From assembly GCF_002443255.2 (NCBI RefSeq), contig NW_019211455.1, positions 36,733,472 to 36,797,471 on the forward strand: 64,000 nucleotides of DNA, read 5' to 3'. Positions 51,331 to 63,300 of this stretch are shown here, piece after piece (the stretch's first letter is position 1; every line of letters begins with the position of its first letter). This DNA is from Varroa destructor. Lineage: Eukaryota; Arthropoda; Arachnida; Mesostigmata; Varroidae. Under the pieces are notes generated by a model. It was not told the DNA's origin. It saw only the letters and a program-made list of their open reading frames with translations, and did not search any database. Made by a program: the position numbers and the translations under genes.

Positions 51331-52620
51331 TGCTATCCACAAATTTGACTACTTCAACTACTACCAACGCAACGTCAAAAGATACGAAAATGAAATAGAA
51401 ACCTAAAGCCCATTAAAGGTGAAACGATGATACAAATAATATGGACTTGTGCACGTAAAATAACAGATATAACTTGAAGTACTAGGGCATTAAAGTTCTG
51501 ACGGGCACAAGAAAAGAGTCTTCTACAGGAGGAAAAATATTATCACTATGCCAATTATGTTAGAGAGATACGCCTCATGGTTCTCATCGCAATGTCATAA
51601 GGGTTTCAAAACTCAAGGTCGCAACCCCTTTTGGCTCTGGGGTCGATTAAGTGAAAACCGTGTCTAAGCTCGCAAAGCAAGGATTTTCTATATCGTAGAA
51701 ATCAATGGGAACGTTGTAATTATATCGATCCCCCAATATTCGCGATAGTAAGATTTATACGGAATACAAACAACGACAAATAAGTAAATCCACGAAAAAA
51801 TCTATCTGCTCATGGTTATATTTGGTGTGTCGAAATAGTATGTAAACTACTTCTCCAACAATATATGGTAAGAGTTTGTAATATTGACGTTTGAAGCTAC
51901 ATATTCTACTCATACTCTATTCAAACAATGCTGATTATATTTACGAAAGAGAACGTCCAGATACAGCCCCTAAATAATTCTTATCATAAAGTCTTATCAT
52001 ATCTAAATAAAAGTCTTATCATAAAGATTACGGCCCGAATTGATTCAACCCCATTATAGTCGTCCGTAAACTTGATGTTAATAAGTCAAAATGATTTAAA
52101 ATTGAAAACTTCTGTATATATTACGGGTAGTACTTCAAGGGCAACTTGCAGGCTACACGCAAAATCAGTATTAGAGTACAATCAAATATACGACAGACAT
52201 ACTAAAATGGCTTAAGATCGGAAGTGGTACGCACACTTGAAAGCTAAAGCAGTAACACCCATAAAACACGATCAAGAAGAGTTGTAAGTACGAATGTAAA
52301 TATTGTGAGTAATTAATTGTCCGAAAATAATTGCAGCGTTTGTTGTATATTTCAGATAACAAACGAAAAAGGAAACCGGAAGTGTATGTATAGTCGGTTA
52401 AATGCTACATGAATAAAGATAAGGCAAAGTGGTGCAACCAGCGTATTTATGTAAATAATAGAATTACTGAAAATATATGCTAGAAAAACAAATCTTATTT
52501 ATTGTTGATAGCTGTGCAGAACAGAGGATACGAAAATCAATACAAATAAATCAATAAATACAAGCATTAGCAAATCAGTACCACCAAGAATATTTATTTA
52601 CAACAATAAATATTTCAATA
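51331..52620. other. Intergenic stretch between tail-to-tail genes
   Basis: AT-rich sequence between the 3' ends of WIF1/shifted (plus) and NDUFAF1 (minus). It contains a short duplication of aaagtcttatcat near 52000-52025, and several AATAAA hexamers on both strands. No gene is supported. Confidence 0.5.
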
Positions 52621-52624
52621 CATC

Positions 52625-52630
52625 TTTATT
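52625..52630 (-). terminator. Polyadenylation signal of NDUFAF1
   Basis: AATAAA on the minus strand, about 107 bp after the NDUFAF1 stop codon. A second copy lies slightly further on near 52605. Confidence 0.5.
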
Positions 52631-52736
52631 CACTAAGAGCGATAGACAATTCTCAATTTCTAACTTATCCTAGAAAGCGAATTCTACTTGTTTTTTTGAA
52701 GGAAACTATTTCTGATAGAACAGCTGTACGTATACA

Positions 52737-53633
52737 CTAGAAGCCAACTGAATAGTCTTTGGGTGCTTCGTACTTTTCGTAAGCAAACTCCTCAGGTGTG
52801 AGTTCGCCTATTGTACAACCTATGAAATCTATCTCCAGCTCGAACGGGCCAGCGTTGCCGTCTCCAAGAGTGACGCCAATTTTTCTGACATGCGTCAGGG
52901 GAACTCGATTCTGCTTATCCTGTATACGGCCCTTGTTTACGAGATAGAACTTTGAAAAGGGTATGTACGTGAGCTGCCAGTACGGACCGCCTCGCGTATA
53001 CAGCGGATAGCTATATACCACATACCAGTGAACATCAAAATCCCCGAAGACAGTTAGGTTAATCATGTAAGAACGGCCATCGCCGCGACAACGGATAACA
53101 AGATGTGTCCAGTGACCCCAATCATAGTACACTTCTCGTTGAAAACTTTTCGTTTTAGGATACGTTATAATTGCCGCCATGCCAGCGTATTTTGTGCGAC
53201 CATCTTTTGGTACTCGCGTATCTAGTACGCCTTTAAATACCGCCGTTCCATTTCGCGTAGGTGTAAATTCGGCTTTAGAAAAGCCTAGATTATGATCACT
53301 GTCGGTTACTACTTCAAAGAAATCTATATCTTGCTTTTTGTTAAATCTATATTGTGGCACAATCTGGTTTAGATACCATTGTGGCATATCATATGTGAAT
53401 CTCTCTTTCCATTCCTGAATGAAGCGGACGCATTCACCCCTAAATAACTTGAATCCACTAATGACTTGTTCATATAGAGGTCGATCATCGGGCTTGTAAC
53501 GTGCACGTTTAACGTTAAAGACACAGTTTCGCCGCGGTGACATACCTGCCACCGTTATGGCGACTCTATCAAAAGGCTTCGTAAAGTACATTGTATGACG
53601 CAATAACCGAACAGATTTTTTAGCCGCCCACAT
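52737..53633 (-). CDS. NDUFAF1: NDUFAF1 (CIA30), complex I assembly factor
   Basis: Single-exon gene, 298 residues, stop TAG. NDUFAF1 is a mitochondrial chaperone of the MCIA complex that helps build the membrane arm of respiratory complex I. The first ~45 residues are basic and Ser/Arg-rich (MWAAKKSVRLLRHTMYFTKP), fitting an import presequence. The CIA30 domain occupies roughly residues 95-275: VVTDSDHNLGFSKAEF, TAVFKGVLDTR, YAGMAAIITYPK, DWGHWTHLVIRCRGDGRSY, PYWQLTYIPFSKFYLVNKG, VRKIGVTLGDGNAGPFELEI, and the ending YEKYEAPKDYSVGF. The length is near the human protein (327). The absence of introns, in a window where other genes are split, could mean ancestral loss or a retrocopy origin; the frame is intact and divergent from nothing else here. 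Confidence 0.95.
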   Translation of the reverse strand: MWAAKKSVRLLRHTMYFTKPFDRVAITVAGMSPRRNCVFNVKRARYKPDDRPLYEQVISGFKLFRGECVRFIQEWKERFTYDMPQWYLNQIVPQYRFNKKQDIDFFEVVTDSDHNLGFSKAEFTPTRNGTAVFKGVLDTRVPKDGRTKYAGMAAIITYPKTKSFQREVYYDWGHWTHLVIRCRGDGRSYMINLTVFGDFDVHWYVVYSYPLYTRGGPYWQLTYIPFSKFYLVNKGRIQDKQNRVPLTHVRKIGVTLGDGNAGPFELEIDFIGCTIGELTPEEFAYEKYEAPKDYSVGF

Positions 53634-53971
53634 GATTTAGAATAAACTAGGGTGTTTGCGTTTGCGTTTGCGTGAGATGAGATAGCGCCATAGGTCGATG
53701 TGTCGACGGATAGACACTCGAAGTATCGATCAGCGGAAGCTCGTCCGGTAGTTCTTCCTGTGAACGACAACACCACCATAGCTCAGAATGGTTCTGATAC
53801 GAAACACATACACGGGTTTAGGAGAGAAAACGCAGACGCCATATCAGAAGAATATATCCTCTTCTTGCTACTAAGCGCATTCTTATTAAAATGTGAGAAT
53901 TTTATATATAGAAGTCAATCCGGACGGTCTATGTTTTACTGTCGTAAATAAAAATTTCGCTTAATAATGAT

Positions 53972-53975
<4 letters not shown>

Positions 53976-54037
<62 letters not shown>
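53976..54037. repeat. (TA)n microsatellite
   Basis: About 31 uninterrupted TA units. Confidence 0.97.
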
Positions 54038-54043
<6 letters not shown>

Positions 54044-57000
54044 GAATCTAGTCTACTATACTTAAACAAAAAAGTAAATGATAGTAAATTGACTGCGAAA
54101 TGAGATCTTACATATTGCTAAGAGTTAGACCGAATGTTTTTATTAAAAATGCTGGGAAGGTGGCATAAATTATGATTAAACACAGTGATAACAATTTCCG
54201 TTGCACTATCGATCATCGCTTGGTGCTCGCTTAAAGACAGGCTTCGTTGGTATTTTGATGTCGCAATAGTCCCGATAACTTCCTTCTGCTTACGATTAGG
54301 ATTGTCAGTTTTATAAGAACGCTTCAGCGTCTAAGTTTTGAGTCATAATAGATATTTTCGAATTAACTTAGGCATCAGATACATCCGTTCGGTCAATTTA
54401 TGATTCGAGAAAATGTTGGTAATTACAATGTTGGTAAGGTCAGAATACCAAAAAGCTCATAAGTAAAATACAAAATTTATGATCCCTTAAACGCATTATC
54501 TAAAGGCATTGTGACATTATTATCTTCCATCATGTATTAACATTATGCTTGTTCTTAACTATACGAACTGCAGTGATTTTATAAACATCATTACATAAAG
54601 TACTGCAAACAAGCACTTCCAAAAAAAAGAACAAACATTCATATATTTGACTAATACTTAAAGAGACATTATTTCGTTGTTAGCTTTTCGAAGATGTTGT
54701 TAATTCGAGGCTTCCACCTAAGTTGTTGATTATCGCAGTTGATCAAAGAATATAAAGCTTGTTTTACCTAAATGACAAGTAACTGTCCAACTTAGGCGTT
54801 TACTAAAGGGCTACCTCTGCTTAAATGTAATTTATTAAAGACACTTTGGAATAGGTATGAGAATACCTTACATCACAGGCGATTATCGAAGACGTTTTTA
54901 AAATTTTGTTTTGCTTCTCCCAGGCCCCAAATTTCGAGATGACTGACGATATGTATTTTAACTGAAGATGAATACGTTCGACTACGACACAGTCTTCAAA
55001 AGAGTTTGAGTGTTACTTCCTTTACGTAGCATCGGACACTAGAAAGGCAAAGTAAGGCCGCCGATGTGGAGCTCAGGCCCGACGGCTTAGCTTAGTTTTG
55101 CGGAAACTACCACTCAATACTAACTTTCAATTTCTCTTTTACACTTGAAGTTCGAACCAACCTGGGTTTTTCGTCAAATAGAATTATGAGTTAATGAGAA
55201 AGGGTGGCAGGTGCCTCTGGATCAATCAGCCATGGTCACCTTAGCCAGGCTTCCCATTACGCTACCACGTAGTGAAAATGGCTCTCTTTTTTGATGACAC
55301 TAATTTGACATATAAAATACATGGTGAATTAGTTATGTTAGTCAAAACGTACATCAAATATGTTATTCGGCTAACTTAAGATCGTATTTACTTCTTGAGA
55401 AACTAATATAAATTAGTTAGTTTTAGCAGAAATTTGAACGGCAATACGTATATAGCGAAGCAGTTGACAATAGCATTTCACTCCCCATTGCATCTGGCAC
55501 TCACTTTCTTTAATATATTTTCAAGTGCTGTATGCAGGAAATTCGTGAAAGTGGTGCAACTGAATTTTTACGCTTATGAAGCCTAAAATTCTTTATACTT
55601 GAATCGCCTTTACAACAGATAAGCTTGGGATCAATTAAAGATCATTGCGATATATATTAGATGGCCGGAAAGGGTTTTAAACCAAAGAGGAGCAAACATT
55701 TTCTAGATTTTAAAACAATAGTACTAAAGTATAATATGCACCACTTGTACGGATGGCTTCTCGTCATTTTCTGGTAGCACTATAATCCTATCACGGTAGA
55801 ACTTTTGTGGCTTCTGAGCGAAAATTGTAAAGGGTCGTAAACTAAATTAACACCATTAAAAAAGCTCCACAGAGCAAATGATTGTCTAATGATGCAAGAT
55901 TCGGGCTACACAGCGGATTCCCCTCCATGAAAATTTTTGATCTTCTCATTTTTATCGGTAGTTAAAATGTATGCGATCCACTATTTTCTAGTTTCGGTCG
56001 ATTTTTTTCAATCGCTTATTGCAATCTTGTTAGTTGCTTACAATAAAGGCCCATGTTAGTCGTTTTGCCAGGTGACAGCAGCTCATGATGCACAATTTCG
56101 GTTCAATTCCACCAAAAACACAATATCATTTTTTTAGCATTACTCTAGGCACTGCCACGGATTATTTTTTTCGCACTATGTTGCCTTATATAATTCAGTT
56201 TTTATAAATCGTGATCGTATAGAAATTGCTCTATTTCGTTGTGTTTTTGTAAAATCTCTCAAGTGGATATACTATCAAGCAAATTTTTTTGCATCAGTTC
56301 ATATACCACCCAAACATCGTGCTTCCTTTTGTAGCTAGCTTTCTTCTAATAGTTTAGATCTGTGTGATGCTAGATGGATATGTCCTTTTGCGATATTTGC
56401 GATAATTTCATTAACTTTCTTCGTAACTGATCAGCTATTACAAGCAGAATCTTTCATATTTCCTGAACGAAAACAACAGAAATGCCTTTAAGCCGTTTTT
56501 TCATTAATGCATATTGGCCACAAACAGCACAATTTTTATATGTATATATATAATAGAGAAGACACGGATAAAAAAATCATTTTTGCTGAAAAAATTAAAT
56601 ACTGCTTCGTAAACTCTTACTTAGTTAGTGAAAGGTTACTTAGTTGAATAGCTTAAGTATTGAGACTTTGCCGCATCAATAAGTCGTTTAGTTTTCTGGG
56701 TTTTACATAGTCAGTGTAATTAGATTTCCTGATAAACCTATAACCTTAAATTTTTGCCGTGGAATCAAATATGATGTTCTGTGCGGTTAGATCCTGATAA
56801 AGATTAATTATTTCTAAAAACTGAGTGTATTAGCATTATTTTCTTGACTTGCTTCTCAAGTGATAATTCTAGTTCTCAATACAAAGTGGAATCTCTATAA
56901 TGTGTCACTTTGAGATGGCAGAATTACAGTAAGAAAAAGTAAATCCGGTAGCACAAAGCTTAATTTACTAGCCAATTGGAGCAAAGGATTGTAATTGTGT

Positions 57001-57427
57001 CCAAGGAATAAAATATTCCTTTTAAATCGAAACGACAATTAAAATACAATAATGATTTTTTTTTCACAAGAAGAAGGCCCAACGCAGTATGCAGACTAGA
57101 CTGTTAAGCAATTCGTCTAAGTCTGATTGTGAAATATGTAAGTCACGGTAACTGAGCAATCAAAGCAAGCTAATGGAACCACTGAGGCAATTTAATTAAC
57201 TTTATAAAACAAGATAGTAGAATGATGTAGCAAAGCAACGGAGTAACCCAACCCGCCTATTTCGCTGATTGAAGTAGTAATCATGGAAAAAAGCCACAAG
57301 AAAATTGCAGTAAATAGCAACAACAGGAATAAATGTCGCATTGCACTTGCCAACAGCAAAGGCGAAGTGCTGCAGCAAAATTAGCAAGAGCCGCTTGGAC
57401 TCGACACTTAATAAGATTAATAATTAC

Positions 57428-57459
<32 letters not shown>

Positions 57460-57460
57460 T
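57428..57460. repeat. (AT)n followed by a T run
   Basis: Seven AT units are followed by 19 consecutive T. The frames crossing it with Phe or Lys runs are artefacts. Confidence 0.95.
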
Positions 57461-58488
57461 ATTTGTACAAGATTTGTGCAAGAAAAATCTAGTATCTCTG
57501 CCTGTCATACCGAGTTTAGCACAGGCATGTGCTATATCGAATAGCGCTTTTCACGTTTGTAACCAACGGGTAGAAAATAAGCTTAGCACAAGAAAAAGGC
57601 AACAAATATAAAAATTCTAGATTGAACACAGAATCTACATTAAGAAAAGAAAAAAGAGAGAGGTAGTTCGATTTACTGTGATATCTCATTGTGGCCTAAT
57701 ATAACCTCTGTTACAAAAACCAGGATGAACTCCGTACCGCCTGAAAGATTGATTTATTCTAATAATCCATATCAGATTCCATTCCTGCGCGCAGCATGAC
57801 TCACCGCCATTCGAGTTGACCTGCCATATCAAAACAGGAGCTTGAGCGTCACAATAGGTAGCGGCTATTAAATGAAGGTTGTTGACAAAATGGACACAGA
57901 TACTTACATTTGCAAAATATTCGAGTTCCCTTTACTGAAACTATTATTGTACAGATACGACGGGTCGCGCAACAAATGCACTCTGCAGCTAGTTTTATTG
58001 ACAAAATATCACAAAGCGAAGACGTGGCAGAATTTCGAAAAGATTCTTCAAATCGCGAAATTACTATAGACTTTTGAATAGCTCCACGAATTCTATATTT
58101 TTCAATAAATAGAATAGTAACTTTTAAACAAAAAGTTGTGAATTTTGTCATTCATTTATTCAAATGAGATTTGAATGATATCATATTAATTGAGCTATTT
58201 TATTACAGGTTTTCCAAGTTTCGAATAAGCATATGTGTGTCTCTATGGGTGTGTAGCTGTGTTTGTGCGTATCTTGTGTCATATCCTTGCATTCATAGTT
58301 GACGTCACCCATCAGCTGCATTCTTATGCTCATGCCGAGTAGAATTTGATAAATCAAATATTTATTGTCCACTTTGCATCACTTCAACGAGTCAACAAGG
58401 TGGGTGAACTTGCGAGGAAACCCCGTAGCGATTCGAGCGATACCCCGTTCGGTTCGAACGTCCAGATGTGGCTAGCGTTATAGCGGTC

Positions 58489-58500
58489 TGCGCTTGCGCA
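58489..58500. promoter_or_regulatory. NRF1-type palindromic site
   Basis: TGCGCTTGCGCA differs at one base from the NRF1 consensus YGCGCAYGCGCR. It lies about 240 bp upstream of the candidate first exon of the NRF1/erect wing gene, so the protein could bind its own promoter. Binding is inferred. Confidence 0.5.
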
Positions 58501-58731
58501 CTAGAGATCCCCTACTACCGCTCGAAACAAAACATCTGTTTGCTTATTATTAGCATTCTATCGTGAGATTTGCAACTATAACTTCACGTAAGCACATCCA
58601 CTCGACACAAAACATTACGTGGTGAGCATGAGCAGCCTTACACTGATGCGAGTGACTAGATGCGTGATCTTTGTGCGTGTAGATCGGTTCAGTGAGCACT
58701 ACTGATAGTCGCCGTTCGGTTAGGCTTAGGT

Positions 58732-58821
58732 ATGGCTGTTGGAGTTAACGAAGAGCGCAGCGACAACGATAGCGGGGTGTCTATAGTGCTCGTTGGGACC
58801 GGACACGATACGACGCTCACG
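58732..58821 (+). CDS. Candidate first exon, possibly of NRF1
   Basis: ATG followed by 30 codons (MAVGVNEERSDNDSG, then VSIVLVGTGHD) ends at a perfect gtaagt donor in phase 0, inside the GC-rich block. It is on the NRF1 strand and about 2.2 kb upstream of the first recognised NRF1 exon. No clean phase-0 acceptor reading into the NRF1 frame was found: the acceptor-like sites near 60763 and 60875 lead to stops. It could therefore be a leader peptide, an alternative isoform or another gene. Confidence 0.4.
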
Positions 58822-61003
58822 GTAAGTGACCTCGATGATAATGTGCAGAATGTGTATCCAACGTGTTTAAAATGCCTCGAGTTTTTTTATGTTTCCTTGT
58901 GATGCTGGTGCTGTAGGATCGAACTGTGTTTGTTTGGCACGACTGTCGTTTCTAACTGACAGTCCCTTTGCTGTCTCGATACGAGCTGCGCGTTTTGATT
59001 GTTGTCCTGTCCTATGGCCCCTTTTGGCGCATGCAGACCAGTCCCTGACGCGCAGCGCAATCGCAGAAGCTACCGGCGGCGCAGAGAGGACCAACGGGCC
59101 GAGGGTGATTGCTTGCTTACATCGCACAGGCGCGGCCAAACGCCCGTACTAGCCAATGAATACCGTGGCTCATGCTCGCCGCAATAGACGCGCGGCGACG
59201 GTTAAAACAGCGCACCGCGCCACTCTATGTGAGCTCCATGGGACCAGTCGTCAGCCATGCTTCTTTCTATTTCGGGCAAGCGCACAGTATTAGGGCTCCT
59301 TGCTGACACTGTTCTATACACAGTATAAATACTTCGTAACCCAGCAGCGTGACCCATATATATAAGTGACAATAACCTAACCAAATGGAGGAAGAAACGA
59401 TTGTAGCCAATTGACTCCCTAAATCCAGCCTTTGCACATTATTTACCTAGAAAGGGGGACTATCTTGACTGTATTTTGTTGACTATTTCATGCACTTCGG
59501 AGACAAATCTCTACCCGTCCATTTTCAGTGAAGGTAGTTAGCTTCAAAAAATTTCGTACAACTTACACAATTAAAATGTACAGAACAAAAGGATGGGATG
59601 GGAAGTGAAGCGGACGCTAAGCAGGCACGCATAGCGGACGCGAATAAATGCTCAATTTAAATCAAAGTATGTTTATTTTTTATTCGTCTCCATATATTGA
59701 TTTCCCCTTCAACGTCCCAATGGTCGTATTAATAATTTTTCTTTCAACAGTAGCGAATGCACGCATCTTTGGCCAATGTGGCTTTCGTGTTTTTATCAAT
59801 TAAAGACTACTGTATCTTGTTATTTAAGTAGACCCCCGTAATAGCCCAGTGGTTAACATATTTGCCTGCGCATCTTAGAGACACGTTGTGGTCTAGGTTC
59901 GAACCCGGGCATAGGCAGACTTCGTTTCATGCTGGGAGCCACCCGTCCGATGGAGTGCCTAATGGCGATACTGGAAATAAAACGGCAAACATAGATATGA
60001 ACTGCATAGCATAACAACTAATTAGTTTTCCTTGTATTCTCTTCATGTACATATATGCCAAATCTTTTGTAACGTACGGAAAGGCAGGATGCTGCTTAAC
60101 AGCTGACCTCAGACATCTAACATAGACGCAAACGATTCTTGTTGAATTCACATGATTAGTTAACTCTGCGAGACAAACAAGTCAACAATGTTCCTAGCAA
60201 CGATGTCCTTTCAGTCAGCAATTAAGATATACGCTTAATTGCAATGATCGAATATATCGTTAGTTACTTATTATTACTTGAGTTACCCAAAATGGGCGTA
60301 TTTTCGTTAGCCTACTGACAATTAATCCAACGAAAACTCTCTAAAGATGAAAGCTTTGCATGATGAAAGACGCTACTATCAGGGGCTTTTATAGAAATAT
60401 GCACATAGAAATAATGTTGCTAAAATAGAAGGCATTGGAAATGCTTGTAGTTCAACATATTTTTATTTTTCTCATCTAGGGAAATTGTTGCCATGTGAAC
60501 CTCTTCATGCCTTTTGAGTCAACTAAAGTTCACGAATAATTTTTTTTTGTTTTGGTTAAGTTCATGCACAGTTGTTATGAAATAAGTATTTGGTGCGGTA
60601 TACCTTTGCAGGGTCGCGTTTTATATCACAGCGGTTGTTTTTTTAGTGGAACGTAACAAATGAGCAAATTAAAGAGTGCCATTTCCATGCAAAACGTGTA
60701 TCTAATAGCGTTTTTCATCGACTTATTTACTATTGAATTTATTGAAGCTACCTATTGTTTCCAGGTAGGCTGGGTGTGTTAACGTTGAAGTTGGTGATGT
60801 GAACCCGCCAGTACTCTCTATATGAGGGACCACCTCAAGAACGACAGCAGGGGCGAGTTCGACGATTTCTCCAGAAAAGTGCAGAGGTTGTGCTGACTGA
60901 CGGGTGACCAGGAGAGGCCACGGATAGCGGCCCGCCAACTCCACGGGAGTGGAAGGGGCCGTTTCCGTGGCTGTTCCACAAATACCAACGGGCTCTGGCA
61001 ACA
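58822..61003. other. Probable NRF1 first intron, with a SINE
   Basis: The GC-rich part to about 59220 contains open frames on both strands typical of CpG-rich DNA and no recognised domain. The rest is AT-rich. It contains the SINE at 59833-60005. The frame of the NRF1 exon is open upstream only to about 60930. Confidence 0.45.
59833..60005 (+). repeat. tRNA-derived SINE, copy 2 (better preserved)
   Basis: The head carries RNA polymerase III promoter boxes: A box tagcccagtggttaac and B box ggttcgaaccc, spaced as in a tRNA, so a tRNA-like head of about 75 nt can be drawn. After it comes a tRNA-unrelated body (gcaggcagact-like, tgctgggagccacccgtccg, gatggagtgcc, ggaaataaa). The body matches the degenerate copy at 8724-8900, which shows this is a dispersed family and not a tRNA gene. 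Confidence 0.85.
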
Positions 61004-62080
61004 ATGAATGCCGTTGTCTCGACTGCATCGTCGTCTACATCGCCCACGCAGGCTTTGCTTGCGTCCACCGTCGTAAACGCATCGTTAGTACCACAACAGC
61101 AGACACCCCAACAACATGTTGTCGTACCCACGGGCGTTCCAACAATCGTTCAGACTGTTGGCGGTAGCGGAACCCCAGTGGGAGCACCGGCTGGCGGGGG
61201 AGGCCTCGTTACCGGAGGACCAACCACGGTTATTACGACGACAAGTCTCGGATTGCATGATGATGTCATCCGCTCTCCACCGTCAACTCCAGAAAGTGAG
61301 CAGTTCGACGATTCCGATCTACTCACGAATGCTGCAGTGGCCAACGATGAAGTCACGCAAAGGCTCATGGCCGCCGGTACAGTCGGTCTTGCAGCAGCCG
61401 CCGCCATTGCAACAGGTATGTGGGATACAGACAATCGTTGTTTTTTCTGCGCTTTTCTTTGGTTTAGATGCTTTCTAAGGCGACTTCTTAGTCTTCGTAG
61501 CAACATTTAGTACAATATTTTAGCCCGAATATATTTAGCCTGCTCTAGCGCACTCTTTATCTGATTTGGGGAATTATATGAAGATTTAGAACTTATCCTA
61601 GCAAAGAAAATGAAAGCACAGCTAAACGAATGTAGGTACAACCATATTCAAGATGAAAAGCTCCAAACAATTAATTCAAAGGATAAGCATATTTAATTCA
61701 TTAAGGCAAAAAACGTAAACGTCCCCATTCATTCGAAACGGATCCGTCTATCCGGCGAAGACAGCAGACGCGGCTATTACGAGAACTGAAAGCTACCATA
61801 GATGAATACACCACACGCATCGGCCAGCAAGCCGTGGTGATGATCGCTACGCCCGGTAAGCCGACTGATAATTTCAAGGTTTTTGGCGCTCAGCCCCTGG
61901 AAAATGTAATGCGCGATTTACTCAAGACAGCTGTCATCACAGAGCTTGAGAATGCACTAGCGGCTCATGCCCCACCCGTAACGGGCCTTAATGGGACACC
62001 AGGACAACTGGGCACCGGAACAGTTGCAGCCAACGGGAATACCGAAGGCTTGCACGACCTACCACCTCTCGTCATTGACG
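61004..62080 (+). CDS. NRF1: NRF1/erect wing transcription factor, N-terminal part
   Basis: Two exons are recognised: ...61415 (ATG at 61004 in good context) and 61706-62080, joined in phase 1 through aacag/gtatgt and ttaag, which recreates GKKRKRPHSFE. NRF1 binds GCGCATGCGC sites as a dimer and activates respiratory-chain and mitochondrial genes; the fly homologue is erect wing. Seen in order: a Ser/Thr/Gln-rich start, DDSDLLTNAAVANDEVTQRL, MAAGTVGLAAAAAIATG, the basic nuclear-localisation segment KKRKRPHSFETDPSIRRRQQ, then TRLLRELKATIDEYTTRIGQ, FKVFGAQPLENVMRDL, LENALAAHAPPV, and LPPLVIDG at the exon end. A roughly 25-residue Gly/Thr/Asn insert follows HAPPV. The remaining DNA-binding exons lie beyond position 64000 or were not found. 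The 5' border of the first exon is unresolved. Confidence 0.94.
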
Positions 62081-62639
62081 GTAACTTCTGTTTATTTTCT
62101 TATACTTCATCTCGTCTAAATAATTACACAATGAACACGTCTTTTTTACAATAGGCATTATGAGCCGTTTGTCCAATACCTAATTTACGGTGGGTGACTT
62201 AAGTACTAGCTGAATCTTTTAATCTACCATATAGGCCTACTCTCATATTTTAGAGTGAGTATTATTAAAAAGGTTATTAATTACGTTAATACAAGATTCT
62301 ATTGATTTGGTACAGATAACTAAAACTAACAAGTTGGAAGCGTGTCTTTGGCCAAGTTATTCTAATTAGCATTTTTCCCATGCTTATGTCACGATGAAGA
62401 GGTGTTAATTATGGGCACGACTTGTGCTTACTTCCGTGAGTAGCTACCTATTAGAGATAATAGATAGAGACAGACAGAGATTGTTTGGGGAGCATTCGCC
62501 CGCCAGTTCGAATTCGCACCAGGGCTATGACGTTCTAAGCACAATTTCAGTAAGTTGTACAAATGGCGTGAAAACTGATATATTAATACAATGCTTTTGG
62601 AACATATAGAACGGCTCTACAGTTTGCGAGGACACGTTC

Positions 62640-63300
62640 CACAAGGGCCGATTTACGATGCTAAGAGCCAATTATTCCACACTACGAAAATTTATTGCAG
62701 AATTCTGTGGCAGAAAGAAATCCACAACGGATTTACCATCTATGTTGGATCTTGACCTTGGATATCAATTCCAATGTCAATGACTTGAACAGACACTTTG
62801 CAAGCTCCAACCCGACTACTGTTACTGTATTTGACATACATGCTGACGTTCGGGCAGAAATGACATAGATTCAGCAGACGAATGGAGCATCGTTTAGGCT
62901 AAATTATACCAGTGCGCTTGGGGTTCAGATGGCTCTAAAAAGTACGAAAGCTAGGTGGAAATGTAGAGCTGTTAGTGTCCTGAATGAGCTATTGATGAAT
63001 GCGCGTTCTAGAAGGTATAGTGAACCATTTATTGGCGCAGGATGTTTTCCTACAAGAGTGAAGGCGCGAGAATTGTCCCTCTATTAAAATAAAGAAAAAG
63101 CCCGTACCCGGGCTGCTAACTTAGTATCCCTAAAGGACTACTTATCCAGGATTTTTGAAAAGCTAGTGGTTAATAGATTTGACAAACATGTTGAAAATGC
63201 TAGTTTTTCTCATCTTCTATTAATAGCTCAAAGATACATGTTCAAGCAACGGTGAAATGGCAGGCTTACATGATATATGAGGCATCTAAACACCGTGTTA
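62640..63300 (+). mobile_element. LINE reverse-transcriptase fragment
   Basis: At about 63080-63250 a plus-strand frame reads LVSLKDYLSRIFEKLVVNR, then FDKHVENASFSHL and AQRYMFKQR before a stop. This is the start of the reverse-transcriptase domain of jockey/CR1-like elements (family pattern: SLTSVLSKIFEKLI, then the finger region). The sequence from 62640 to 63080 is assigned by continuity only. It is truncated and broken, so inactive, and lies in the sense direction inside the NRF1 intron. Confidence 0.6.

Larger units (their letters stand above)
53634..58440. other. Intergenic stretch without a recognised gene
   Basis: Very AT-rich. The first 150 bp likely hold the NDUFAF1 5' UTR and promoter, and include a gtttgc-repeat stretch at 53654-53672. 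No convincing exons were seen. Microsatellites at 53976-54037 and 57428-57460 are listed separately. Confidence 0.5.
58441..59220. promoter_or_regulatory. GC/CpG-rich 5' region of the NRF1 gene
   Basis: A marked rise in G+C and CpG compared with the flanks, starting about 290 bp before the candidate first exon (58732) and continuing into the following intron. The composition is that of a promoter or 5' UTR block. An NRF1-type palindrome at 58489-58500 is listed separately. No TATA box was seen close to 58700. Confidence 0.5.

Noticed and set aside
59833..59910. A tRNA gene
   Set aside because: It has A and B boxes, but the same sequence with a non-tRNA body recurs at 8724-8900, so it is a SINE. 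The 5' end also does not pair into a clean acceptor stem.
61150..61506. Minus-strand open frames overlapping the NRF1 exon
   Set aside because: Antisense shadows of the GC-rich NRF1 coding exon, which matches a known family in the plus-strand frame.
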